Assembly: GCA_021850325.1 (NCBI GenBank)
Contig: JAJZMF010000002.1
Span: 1-46,225 of the forward strand
Length of the DNA stretch: 46,225 nt
Direction: 5' to 3'
DNA from: Actinomycetes bacterium
Lineage (GTDB): Bacteria > Actinomycetota > Acidimicrobiia > Acidimicrobiales > Palsa-688
The translations under genes were made by a program, and so were the position numbers. Below, piece after piece: positions 15,714 through 23,738 of the stretch (its first letter is position 1; each line of letters opens with the position of its first letter). The notes under the pieces are model-generated. The model worked only from the letters and a program-made list of their open reading frames with translations. It was not told where the DNA came from and ran no database searches.

Positions 15714-16078
15714 AGAGGTGCTCCTCCGGGAGTGGGGCAAAGCCCTGCCCGCACCCACTGGACTGGGCGCCGGGCCTGGCCTGTACGGCCGCTGTGCCGC
15801 TCACGGAGGCGGCACGCGATGACCGGCGGGGGAAGCCCCGCCGTCGTGTCAGCGCGTGCCTGGCCGGCCGGGCACCTCAGTTCCCCTGCGACATGTCATC
15901 GGCCCGATGCTAACCCGCCAAACCGTCCGGGAGGCGTACGGCACGGGCCGGGCGGGGTGGGCGCTCGCGGGCCGGCCCCGGTGCTAGCTTGTCGACCGCA
16001 GAAGGGCACCGTGGCCCGGGACGGAGAGGCCCGGGGCCACTGCAGCAGATCTCGGCCCAGGCGCCGGGGAGGCGGTTT
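15714..16078. other. Divergent intergenic region between MFS and PfkB genes (365 bp)
   Basis: No gene seen. A possible extended -10 promoter (TGCTAGCTT, hexamer TAGCTT at 15985-15990) points toward the PfkB gene. No operator-like palindrome matching the IclR sites was seen. Confidence 0.4.
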
Positions 16079-17311
16079 ATGGACGGAGCAGCAGTACAGG
16101 GCCAGGCAGCACGGCCCGGGCCGCCCGAGAGCGAGTTCCCGTGCCCGAGCCCCCTGCCCAGGCGGCGGGTGCAGGTCATGGGCCGCGTCTTCTTCGACCT
16201 CGTCTACTCCGGGCTCACCGAGGAGCCCCAACCCGGCACCGAGGTCCAGGCCGCCCACCTCGGGATAGCCCCGGGCGGGGTGGCCAACATCGCCGTGGCG
16301 CTGGCCCGGCTGGGCCTGGACGTGGGTTTGTCGGCCCTTTTCGCTGAGGACGCCTTCGGGGACTACCTGTGGTCCCTGCTCGACTACGAGGGGATCGACC
16401 TCTCCTTCTCCGCCCGGGTGCCGGACTGGACGACCCCGGTGACGACCTCGGTCGCCTACGGCCCCGAGCGCACCATGGTCACCTACGAGCACCCGGCCCC
16501 CTTCGACGTCGCCACCCTGCTGCCCCCCCGGTACCGGGCGGACGCCTTCGTGCTCTCACTCGCCGACGTGGAGGCGGGCTGGCTGGCGGCACTGCACACG
16601 GCCGGCCCAATGGTCTTCGCCGACGTGGGCTGGGACCTCGAGCAGCTCGGTTCGCACGACCTGGTGCAAAAGCTGGCCCATGTGGACGTCTTCATGCCCA
16701 ACTCCGCCGAGGCCCGTCAGTGGACGGGACAGGCCGACGTCGACGGGGCGGCCCGGGCCCTGGCCGGGGGTCAACGGCTGGTGGTCATCAAGGACTCCGG
16801 CTCCGGCTCGGTCGCCCTGGGGCCCGCCATGCCGGCGCCCCTGCGGGTGCCCGGGCTCAGGGTCCCGGTGAGGGACACCACGGGGGCCGGCGACGTCTTC
16901 GACGCCGGCTTCATCTACGGCACGCTGGCCGGCTGGCCCCTGGCCCAACGGCTACGTTTTGCCAACCTGTGCGGGGCGGAATCGGTCAAGCTCGAAGGGG
17001 GGTCGCTCGCCGCTCCCTGCTGGCGCGACCTCAAGGCGTTCTGGGACGCGCTGGAGGACGAGCGGCTGCGCGAGGACTACCGGTTCCTGCCGCACCTGTT
17101 CGATTCGCAGTCCAGCCGCCACCCCTGCACCCGAGCCTGCCCGACGCTGTCCGCTCTGCCGGCCGCCGGCACCGGCCCGTGGCCCGCCGTGGCCGGCTCT
17201 GACGGGGTGGCAGCTGCCGACCTACCGTCCGGGCCGGCCGACCAGGGCCCACAGCACGGCGCTGCAGCCTCGGCACGGGTAAGCTCGGCAAGGCGTTCCA
17301 CGTTGTCGTGA
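16079..17311 (+). CDS. PfkB-family carbohydrate kinase
   Basis: A 410-aa ribokinase-like kinase. The N-terminal substrate motif is GIAPGGVANIAVALARLGLDVG and the C-terminal signature with the catalytic Asp is DTTGAGDVFDAGFIYGTLAG. It phosphorylates a sugar or sugar acid with ATP. ATG 16079 has GGGGAGG 6 nt upstream. The kinase core ends near residue 335; about 75 further residues are low complexity and resemble no domain, which is long for the family. It sits 79 nt upstream of a sugar ABC importer, so it probably phosphorylates the imported substrate. Because the inositol operon lacks an obvious IolC, which is also a PfkB kinase, it could serve as 5-dehydro-2-deoxygluconokinase; this is speculative. 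Confidence 0.85.
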   Translation: MDGAAVQGQAARPGPPESEFPCPSPLPRRRVQVMGRVFFDLVYSGLTEEPQPGTEVQAAHLGIAPGGVANIAVALARLGLDVGLSALFAEDAFGDYLWSLLDYEGIDLSFSARVPDWTTPVTTSVAYGPERTMVTYEHPAPFDVATLLPPRYRADAFVLSLADVEAGWLAALHTAGPMVFADVGWDLEQLGSHDLVQKLAHVDVFMPNSAEARQWTGQADVDGAARALAGGQRLVVIKDSGSGSVALGPAMPAPLRVPGLRVPVRDTTGAGDVFDAGFIYGTLAGWPLAQRLRFANLCGAESVKLEGGSLAAPCWRDLKAFWDALEDERLREDYRFLPHLFDSQSSRHPCTRACPTLSALPAAGTGPWPAVAGSDGVAAADLPSGPADQGPQHGAAASARVSSARRSTLS

Positions 17312-17390
17312 CTGCAGGCCCAGGTGAGCCGCCAGGCTCCGGGCCGGCGGTCAGGCCTTCAGTGAACACATAACCCAAGGGGAGGACAAA

Positions 17391-18668
17391 GTGCACGGAG
17401 GACGCCACAACAAGCTCACCGCCATCCTGGCTGCCACTACGACTTCGGCTATCGGGCTTGCAGCCCTGAGCGGAGCCGCCAGTGCTGCCCCCGTCACCTT
17501 CACGTACTGGACGAGCGGGTACAAGCCGGCCGAGATCGCGGCCATCGACGCTGCCTTTGCCAAGGCCTACCCGCAGTACCGGGCCCAGGGACAGTACATC
17601 TCCACCTCGGACACGTACTTCCCCAAGGTCATCGCGGCCCTGAAGACGGGGACCCAGCCCACGGTCTACACCGACCAGCAGCCCTACGACCTGCCGGAGG
17701 TCGAGCAGAGCGGCAAGCTCATACCCCTCACCGGCAAGTTGGGCGCCCTGACCAACCAGCTCTACCCGGGCATCAGGGACTCCCTGTTCTACCGGGGCCA
17801 GCAGCTCGGTATGGCCCTAGGGGGCGTGGGCGACATCGCCCTGTTCTACAACAAGGCCGACTTCGCCCAGGCCGGCATCAAGACGCCGCCCAAGACCTGG
17901 GCGCAGCTCCAGGCCGATGCAGCCAAGCTCACCGTGCCCTCCGCCCACCGCTACGGCTTCTACGTGCCCACAGGGGACGCCGAATGGATCTCCTACGACT
18001 GGGAGCCGGTCCTGTGGGGCGACGGGGGCAGCCTGCTCAACAAGGACCAGACCAAGGCGACCTTCGACAGCGCCGCCGGCGTCAAGGCCCTCTCGACCTG
18101 GGTCAACATGGTGCGCACGGAGAAGGTGGCACCGTCGGCCAGCTATGCGGCCGACGGCAACTACGACGGCCCCACGGCCTTCGCCTCCAACGCCGTGGCC
18201 ATGATCACTGACGGGCCCTGGCTCGAGGGCGAGCTCCCCAAGGGCCTCAACTACGGCGTCGCCCCCTACCCTGCCGGCACCAAGGGCGGCTCGACCAACA
18301 TCGGGATCGGCGTCGTGGCACTGCTCAAGACCACTCCGGCCGAGGACGCCGCCGGCCTGGCCTTCATCAAGTTCCTGGCCTCACCGGCGGAGGGGGCGTA
18401 CCTGACCGTCCAGTCGGGCGGCCTGCCCTCGAGCCCGGCCCAGCTCGGCCAGCCCATCATGAAGAAGGCGGAGGCCAACAAGTTCTACAGCGTCTTCGCC
18501 AACGACCTCAGGTACGGCCAGCTCCGGCCGCTCAACCCGCAGTGGTACACCGCTTCGGCCTACCTGTACACCGAGATCAACGACGCCATCGCCGGCAAGG
18601 CCTCGCCGGCGCAGGCGCTCTCAACCGCCGCTCATGAGGTGGACCAGGCCCTCGCCAACAACGGCTAG
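17391..18668 (+). CDS. Sugar ABC transporter substrate-binding protein
   Basis: A 425-aa family 1 extracellular solute-binding protein: TYWTSGYKPAEIAAIDAAFAKAYP, PTVYTDQQPYDLPEVEQSGKLIPL, a mature two-lobe fold with MALGGVGDIALFYNKADFAQAG, and MITDGPWLEGELP. The signal peptide ends AALSGAASAAPVTF, a signal-peptidase-I type site; no lipobox cysteine is present, although most Gram-positive binding proteins are lipoproteins. GTG 17391 has GGGGAGG about 6 nt upstream. Its TAG overlaps the GTG of the first permease gene (TAGTG). The substrate is likely a sugar or polyol, and the gene is linked to the PfkB kinase. Confidence 0.9.
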   Translation: MHGGRHNKLTAILAATTTSAIGLAALSGAASAAPVTFTYWTSGYKPAEIAAIDAAFAKAYPQYRAQGQYISTSDTYFPKVIAALKTGTQPTVYTDQQPYDLPEVEQSGKLIPLTGKLGALTNQLYPGIRDSLFYRGQQLGMALGGVGDIALFYNKADFAQAGIKTPPKTWAQLQADAAKLTVPSAHRYGFYVPTGDAEWISYDWEPVLWGDGGSLLNKDQTKATFDSAAGVKALSTWVNMVRTEKVAPSASYAADGNYDGPTAFASNAVAMITDGPWLEGELPKGLNYGVAPYPAGTKGGSTNIGIGVVALLKTTPAEDAAGLAFIKFLASPAEGAYLTVQSGGLPSSPAQLGQPIMKKAEANKFYSVFANDLRYGQLRPLNPQWYTASAYLYTEINDAIAGKASPAQALSTAAHEVDQALANNG

Positions 18669-19600
18669 TGCCAGCGACCTCCAGGTGGCTGCGGCCGGCC
18701 ACGCGTCCCGCACCCAGCGGGCGCGTACGCCGGCCGCGCGCCCTGCCCTACGCCTTCGTCGCCCCCGCTGTGGGCCTGACGGTGCTCTTCTCCCTGGTGC
18801 CCCTGGGGATGCTGGCCTACCGCAGCCTCTACGGGGGCGGCAACAACGTCTTCGCCACCCACCCGGCCTTCGTCGGCCTCCAGAACTACCGGGACGCCCT
18901 GGCCCAGGGAGGGGCGCACGCCCTCGAGGTCACAGCGATCTACACGATCGGCTTCATCCTGCTCACCATGGGCCTGGGCCTGGGAGTGGCCCTGCTGCTC
19001 GACCTCAAGCTCCCCGGCATCGACCGCCTGCGGGCGCCGTTCATCATCCCCCTCGTCGTCCCCACCGTGGCGACGGCCCTCATCTGGGCCAACCTCTTCG
19101 CCCCCCAGTTCGGCCTCGTCAACCGGGTGCTCTCGTACCTGGGCCTGCCCCAGGCCGACTTCACGTCGTCACCCTCGCTGGCCCTCGTGATGGTGCTCAC
19201 CTTCGGCGTGTGGCAGTTCTTTGGCGAGAACGTGATCCTCTACCTGGCCGCCCTGAAGACCCTGCCGGTGGACCTTTTGGAGGCGGCCGGTGTGGACGGG
19301 GCCGGTGCCTGGCGCCGCTTCCGCCACATCCGCTGGCCCCTGCTGCGCAGGGCCACCATCGTGATCTCGGTCATCACCACCTTGACCGGCCTGCAGACCT
19401 TCACCCAGATCTACGTCCTCACCGGCGGAGGCCCCAACGGGGCCACCACGCCCATCGTCTACTACATATTCAGCACCGGGTTCCAGCAGTTCAACACGGG
19501 ATACGCCGATGCCATGGCCGTCGTCCTCTTCCTGATCTCCCTCGTCATCACGGTGGCCCAGGTCAGCCTCATAGGCCGGGGGGCGCGACGTGACGCGTAA
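18668..19600 (+). CDS. Sugar ABC transporter permease 1 (MalF/UgpA type)
   Basis: A 310-aa inner-membrane permease with about six transmembrane segments. The cytoplasmic EAA loop that contacts the ATPase reads DLLEAAGVDGAGAWRRFRHIRWPLL. Other family marks are ALPYAFVAPAVGLTVLFSLVPL at the first segment and LTGGGPNGATTPIVYYIF near the end. GTG 18668 shares its first base with the binding-protein stop, so translation is coupled. The stop lies inside the next permease (11-nt overlap). No ATP-binding subunit gene is present, so the complex probably uses a shared MsiK-like ATPase encoded elsewhere. Confidence 0.92.
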   Translation: MPATSRWLRPATRPAPSGRVRRPRALPYAFVAPAVGLTVLFSLVPLGMLAYRSLYGGGNNVFATHPAFVGLQNYRDALAQGGAHALEVTAIYTIGFILLTMGLGLGVALLLDLKLPGIDRLRAPFIIPLVVPTVATALIWANLFAPQFGLVNRVLSYLGLPQADFTSSPSLALVMVLTFGVWQFFGENVILYLAALKTLPVDLLEAAGVDGAGAWRRFRHIRWPLLRRATIVISVITTLTGLQTFTQIYVLTGGGPNGATTPIVYYIFSTGFQQFNTGYADAMAVVLFLISLVITVAQVSLIGRGARRDA

Positions 19601-20417
19601 GCGGCGCACGGCCTCCCGCGCCCTCTCCTACGGCCTGCTCGCTGTCGCCGTCGCGGTGGTGGTCTTCCCCCTCATCTGGATGCTGGGCACCGCCGTCAAG
19701 CCCAACGGGCAGATCCTCGACCTGCGGGCCTCGCTGTGGCCGAGCCAGTTCGAGTGGGGCAACATCGTAAGGGCCTGGAACTCGGCGCCCTTTGCCCGCT
19801 GGTACCTGAACAGTGTCATCTTCAGCGTGAGCGCCACCCTGGGCCAGATCACCTCGGGGCTGCTGGCGGGCTACGCCTTCGCCATGTTCGAGTTCCGGGC
19901 CAAACGCCTGCTCTTCTACCTCCTGCTGTGCGGCCTGATGGTGCCGTTCACCACCGTCATCGTCCCCGTGGTGCAGCTCCTGGCGGACTTCCACTGGCTG
20001 AACAGCTACCAGGGCCTCATCCTCCCCAACATCGCCTTCGCCCTGGGCGCGTTCCTCTTCCGGCAGTTCTTCTTCGGCGTCCCCCTCGAGCTGGGCGAGG
20101 CGGCCCGGGTGGACGGCGCCTCGGAGTGGCGGGTGTTCTACCGCGTCTACGTCCCCCTGGCGCGGCCGGTGATCGCCGCCCTCGGGATCATCGCCTTCCT
20201 GATGAACTGGAACAACTTCCTCTTCCCTCTGATAGTGGTCAACACCACCAGCATGGAGGTGGTCTCCCAGGGCCTCTCGGTGTTCCAGACCCAGTTCAGC
20301 ACCAACTACGACCTCATCATGTCGGCGGCACTGATCGCGATCGTGCCCATCCTCCTCGTCGCCATCGCCGCCCAGCGCCAGATCATCGAGGGGATATCCC
20401 TGGGCGCCATCCAGTAG
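19590..20417 (+). CDS. Sugar ABC transporter permease 2 (MalG/UgpE type)
   Basis: A 275-aa permease partner with six predicted membrane helices. It opens with RALSYGLLAVAVAVVVFPLIWMLGTAVKPNGQI and its EAA loop reads ELGEAARVDGASEWRVFYRVYVPLARP. It ends with the usual QRQIIEGISLGAIQ, close to the MalG-type C-terminus (QR.iv.GLT.GAVK). GTG 19590 overlaps the end of permease 1. It closes the operon: a 13-bp inverted repeat begins at its stop codon. Confidence 0.92.
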   Translation: MTRKRRTASRALSYGLLAVAVAVVVFPLIWMLGTAVKPNGQILDLRASLWPSQFEWGNIVRAWNSAPFARWYLNSVIFSVSATLGQITSGLLAGYAFAMFEFRAKRLLFYLLLCGLMVPFTTVIVPVVQLLADFHWLNSYQGLILPNIAFALGAFLFRQFFFGVPLELGEAARVDGASEWRVFYRVYVPLARPVIAALGIIAFLMNWNNFLFPLIVVNTTSMEVVSQGLSVFQTQFSTNYDLIMSAALIAIVPILLVAIAAQRQIIEGISLGAIQ

Positions 20418-20464
20418 GCACCGGCCCGCCCGCTCCCCCGCCACCGGGCCCGGCCGGTGCCTAC
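20414..20464 (+). terminator. Hairpin terminator at the end of the sugar ABC operon
   Basis: GTAGGCACCGGCC (20414-20426) is perfectly complementary to GGCCGGTGCCTAC (20452-20464), giving a 13-bp stem with a 25-nt loop; the TAG stop codon sits in the left arm. A second small hairpin (GGTGCC/GGCACC, 20471-20487) follows. There is no U-tract, as is common in GC-rich actinobacteria. Confidence 0.6.
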
Positions 20465-20503
20465 CCTGCCGGTGCCGGCCCGGCACCTGGCATCCTGGTC
20501 GGC

Positions 20504-21172
20504 ATGACCGAGCACCACCACGACCACCAGGCACAGGGGGGCCAGCCGGACCAGGGGCCGGCCGCCTTCTGGGACCAGCGCTACGGCGAGAAGGACCAGC
20601 TGTGGTCCGGTGAGCCCAACCACTCCCTGGTCCAGGCGGTGAGCGGCCTCACCCCGGGCAAGGCCCTCGACCTGGGCTGCGGCGAAGGTGGCGACAGCGT
20701 ATGGCTGGCCCGGCAGGGCTGGGCGGTGACCGGGGTCGACGTGTCGGCCACCGCGGTCTCGCGGGCCAGGGCCCGGGCGGCAGCCCACGGGGTGCCCGAG
20801 CACGCCGTCAACTGGGTGGTCCAGGACCTGGCCCACTGGGAGCCTGCCGAGAGCTACGACCTGGTCTCGGCCTGCTTCCTGCACTCCCCGGTCGAGCTCC
20901 CCCGGGCCGGCGTGCTCCGCCGGGCTGCCGCGGCCGTGGCCAAGGGCGGGCACATGCTGGTGGTGGGCCACGCCGAGCCGCCCCCCTGGGCACGGGACCT
21001 CCAGCACGCCGACCACCACTTCAACGACCCGGACCAGGAGCTGGCCGAGCTGGGCCTGGACGCCACGGCCTGGCAGGCGGTGCTCGCCCAGTTGAACGAG
21101 CGCCCGGGCCGTAGCCCCGACGGCGAGCCGGCCACCCTGCGCGACAGCGTGCTGCTCCTGCAAAGACGCTGA
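20504..21172 (+). CDS. Class I SAM-dependent methyltransferase
   Basis: A 222-aa methyltransferase. Motif I is ALDLGCGEGGDSVWLA, followed by GWAVTGVDVSATAVSRA, VNWVVQDLAHWEP (acidic loop) and SYDLVSACFLHSPVELPR. The opening AFWDQRYGEKDQLWSGEPNHSLV is typical of small-molecule methyltransferases of the TehB/thiopurine-like group. The methyl acceptor is unknown. ATG 20504 lacks a Shine-Dalgarno, but a -10-like CATCCT ends exactly 7 nt upstream, suggesting a leaderless mRNA. The gene is therefore probably separate from the ABC operon upstream. Confidence 0.88.
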   Translation: MTEHHHDHQAQGGQPDQGPAAFWDQRYGEKDQLWSGEPNHSLVQAVSGLTPGKALDLGCGEGGDSVWLARQGWAVTGVDVSATAVSRARARAAAHGVPEHAVNWVVQDLAHWEPAESYDLVSACFLHSPVELPRAGVLRRAAAAVAKGGHMLVVGHAEPPPWARDLQHADHHFNDPDQELAELGLDATAWQAVLAQLNERPGRSPDGEPATLRDSVLLLQRR

Positions 21173-21174
21173 CC

Positions 21175-21202
21175 GGGGGCCCGGGGCGCCACCCCGGGGC
21201 CC
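21175..21202. terminator. GC-rich hairpin between convergent genes
   Basis: CCCGGGG (21180-21186) pairs with CCCCGGG (21192-21198) across a 5-nt loop, extended by GGG/CCC after a one-base bulge. It lies just after the methyltransferase stop and faces the end of the minus-strand propeller gene, so it may serve both. No T-run. Confidence 0.5.
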
Positions 21203-21281
21203 AATGGCCGCTGCCACGGCCCCGGGAGGCACGGGCGGCTGTCGCCCTGTGCGCCCCGGGGCAGGTGGCCCTACGACCGTG

Positions 21282-22640
21282 TCAGGGGGCGAACACCGTG
21301 CACGACCCGGCGGGCAGGGTGGGGTCGCACTTGAGGGGGGGCACCCCGATGGTGGAGCGGTGGCGGATGAGCATCGAGTAGGGGGGCGCCAGGTCCACGC
21401 CGTCAGGCCCGCTCAGGTAGCCCGGTGCGGTGCCTTCGACACCGGTGTGCCCGTACTGCCACACGATGCTGTTGGTGCGGGGGTCGATGACGATCACCCG
21501 GTCGTTGCTGTCGTCGTTGCACAGGAAGTCCCCGTTGGTGGGGATGGGCTCGCACAACGAGGGGGTGTTGAGCATCCCCGGCCCGCTGGTGGGCCCGTAG
21601 CGCCAGAGCAACTGCCCCTGCGAGTTGAACTCCACCACCTGGCCCGGCTTGGAGTAGTCGACAGTCACGAACACCCCCGGCGAGACCTCGTTGGTGTCCG
21701 AGGGGTAGGCCACCCCGGGCGGGTGGGTGGACCACAGGATCTTGCCTGTCGGGGTCATCTCGTCCACCCAGTCCCCGTTGATCTCGGTCACCAGGTAGTT
21801 GCCGTCGGTCAGGGGGAAGGCCCCGTTGGGGCTGCCAAAACGGTAGGGCGGCTGGTGGTAGCAGTAGGTGTCCTGTATGCCGAAGCGCTGCAGGGGGACG
21901 TGCAGGCCCACCTTGGTCACCAGGATGCTGCAGTTCTTGATGTCGGCGATCATGACGTCGTTGTTGGGCAGGACCATGGCGTCGTCGGGGTTGGACAGCT
22001 GGTTGGGGCCCGACCCCGGCACGCCCGGGGTGCCGTAACGCCACACCATGCGGTGCGAGCGCAGGTTGATGAGGGACACCACCTGGTCCGTCTCCTCGGT
22101 GGCCAGGATGGACTTGCCGTTGGGGGTGAAGAAGCCGTCGTCGGGCCGCAGGAAGGTGGCCCCGCCACCCGGCCCGCCCGGCCCGGGGAACTGCCAGACG
22201 ATGTTGCCCGCCGGGTTGACCACGAGCAGGCGGCTGTTGTCCTCGTCGGCGATGAGCACGTCACCGGGCAGGGCGGAGGGGTCCGAGCCGGGGGCCAGGT
22301 TGGGCCCGGGGGCCATGCCCCGCCCGGAGGGCGAGGGGAAGGGCAGCCCCGAGTAGCTGCTGGCCACCACCTTGGGCGCCCGGGCCCGGTGGGCAGCCGT
22401 CGGTGCCCCGGCGGCAGCCCGGGTGGCGCTGGACGCGCCCGGCTTGGGCGTGCCCCCGGCGGACAGCCGGCCTGCCACCAGGCCTGCAGTGGCCACGGCG
22501 ATTATGGCCAGGGCCACCTGCGGCCCCCGGCGCGGACGCGGTGCCACCCTGGCCCCGTTGACGGAGGGCCGTCGGCGAGGGGCCCCGCCCACGGCGGGGG
22601 TGCCCGAAGGTGGCGTACGGGGCCCGCTGGCGGCGCTCAC
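21282..22640 (-). CDS. Membrane-anchored beta-propeller (NHL/PQQ-like) protein
   Basis: A 452-aa protein. Residues 1-40 are basic and Pro-rich; one transmembrane anchor (QVALAIIAVATAGLVAG) is near residues 42-58. From about residue 120 come six propeller-like blades with the pattern DVLIADEDNSRLLVVNPAGNIVWQF, ...VVSLINLRSHRMVWRYG, ...VVEFNSQGQLLWRYG, and ...VIVIDPRTNSIVWQYG. It is probably extracytoplasmic. Several cysteines occur, among them CSIL, CYH, LCEP, LCNDD and a C-terminal pair. GTG 22640 is chosen (AGGGG 5 nt upstream); GTG 22646 is equally in frame. It is divergent from the Rrf2 regulator. No catalytic motif was recognised; a sensor, binding or arylsulfotransferase-like role cannot be decided. 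Confidence 0.7.
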   Translation of the reverse strand: MSAASGPRTPPSGTPAVGGAPRRRPSVNGARVAPRPRRGPQVALAIIAVATAGLVAGRLSAGGTPKPGASSATRAAAGAPTAAHRARAPKVVASSYSGLPFPSPSGRGMAPGPNLAPGSDPSALPGDVLIADEDNSRLLVVNPAGNIVWQFPGPGGPGGGATFLRPDDGFFTPNGKSILATEETDQVVSLINLRSHRMVWRYGTPGVPGSGPNQLSNPDDAMVLPNNDVMIADIKNCSILVTKVGLHVPLQRFGIQDTYCYHQPPYRFGSPNGAFPLTDGNYLVTEINGDWVDEMTPTGKILWSTHPPGVAYPSDTNEVSPGVFVTVDYSKPGQVVEFNSQGQLLWRYGPTSGPGMLNTPSLCEPIPTNGDFLCNDDSNDRVIVIDPRTNSIVWQYGHTGVEGTAPGYLSGPDGVDLAPPYSMLIRHRSTIGVPPLKCDPTLPAGSCTVFAP

Positions 22641-22844
22641 GGGCACCCCTGTCGGCCCGGCCGGGCAGGACGCGCACCGGGCAAAGCCCGCCCGGCCCGG
22701 TGGTGGTCGTCTGGTTTGCTCATGGTATGACTAACTCCTGGGCTACACATAGAGTTGCCTGATGCTCGAAGTGGTCTCCCCCAGCTTGCCAGGCCGTGCA
22801 CGCCGGCACGCGCACCCCCCGGGGCGCGCTGATGGAGGCCCGGC

Positions 22845-23738
22845 GTGGACGTGACGCTGTCCAAGCGGGGGGACTACGTGATGCGCTCGGCCATCTGCCT
22901 GGCCCGGGCCTTTGCCGACGACCGGCCCCGCAAGATCCGTGAGGTGGTGGAGGCGACCGAGGTGCCGCGCAGCTTCGCCTCCCAGATCCTCTCCGACCTG
23001 GTGCGGGCCGGCCTTGCCACTTCCCGGGCCGGCCGGGACGGGGGCTACCGCCTGGCCCGGAGCCCCGAGCAGGTGAGCGTGCTCGAGGTGGTGGAGGCTG
23101 CGGAGGGCCCGCTCCGGGTGGACCGCTGCGCGCTCGGGGACGGGCCCTGCCGGTGGCAGGACGTGTGCCCCCTGCACGAGACCTGGTCGCAGGTGGCGGT
23201 GGTGCTGCGGGACCTGCTGGCCCGCACGACCCTGGACGAGGTGGCACAGCGTGACGCCGCCATCGAGGCGGGCACCTACGCCATCCCCGCCTCGTCGCAC
23301 CGTTCCCACCCTACGGCGCTGGAGCTTGCCGACACGGCGCAGGTAGAGCTGGGCGCCGCCCAGGCCCACGCCGCCCTGGCCCGGGCGAGCGACCACGCCG
23401 GTGCCCTGGCCGGCCGTGCCCGCGAGCTCTCGCTCACCCCGCTCGGTGGCGAAGAAGAGGGCCACTACCTGGTCGCCTGGAGGTCGCTGGACGGCCCCGT
23501 GCCCAGCCGGGCCGAGGGCCGGGTCGCCGTGGTGGCCGTGGACGCCGAGCGCAGCGAGCTGCGGGCCGAGGTCACCTGGTGGCCGCAGGCGCCGCCCGGG
23601 GCCCAGCTGCGCCCCGAGGGGATGGAGCCGGCAGAGCACGCCAAGAAGGAGCTCAGGGCCTTCCTACGGGACCTGGCCCGCAGCCTGGAGCGGCCGGCTG
23701 CCACCGGGAAGCTCGCCCGGGCCGGCCGGAAGGCCTGA
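22845..23738 (+). CDS. Rrf2-family iron-sulfur-type regulator with extra C-terminal domain
   Basis: A 297-aa protein, about twice the usual Rrf2 length. Residues 1-145 are Rrf2: VDVTLSKRGDYVMRSAICLA, winged helix VPRSFASQILSDLVRAGLATS, RAGRDGGYRLAR, and cysteines C95, C102 and C108 (RCALGDGPC...DVCP), spaced as in cluster-binding IscR/NsrR proteins. Residues about 150-297 add a domain resembling a small SRPBCC/START ligand-binding fold (TAQVELGAAQAHAALARASDHAG ... HYLVAW ... AEVTWWPQ ... ELRAFLRDLARSLE); that assignment is tentative. GTG 22845 has TGGAGG 6-7 nt upstream. Its last 75 bp overlap the convergent kinase gene. It likely senses NO, redox or Fe-S status for the adjacent redox operon. 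Confidence 0.85.
   Translation: MDVTLSKRGDYVMRSAICLARAFADDRPRKIREVVEATEVPRSFASQILSDLVRAGLATSRAGRDGGYRLARSPEQVSVLEVVEAAEGPLRVDRCALGDGPCRWQDVCPLHETWSQVAVVLRDLLARTTLDEVAQRDAAIEAGTYAIPASSHRSHPTALELADTAQVELGAAQAHAALARASDHAGALAGRARELSLTPLGGEEEGHYLVAWRSLDGPVPSRAEGRVAVVAVDAERSELRAEVTWWPQAPPGAQLRPEGMEPAEHAKKELRAFLRDLARSLERPAATGKLARAGRKA

Noticed and set aside
16079-17311. Firm assignment of the PfkB kinase as IolC
   Set aside because: Motifs are shared by all PfkB kinases, the gene is 5 kb from the iol operon and adjacent to an ABC importer; left as a possibility.
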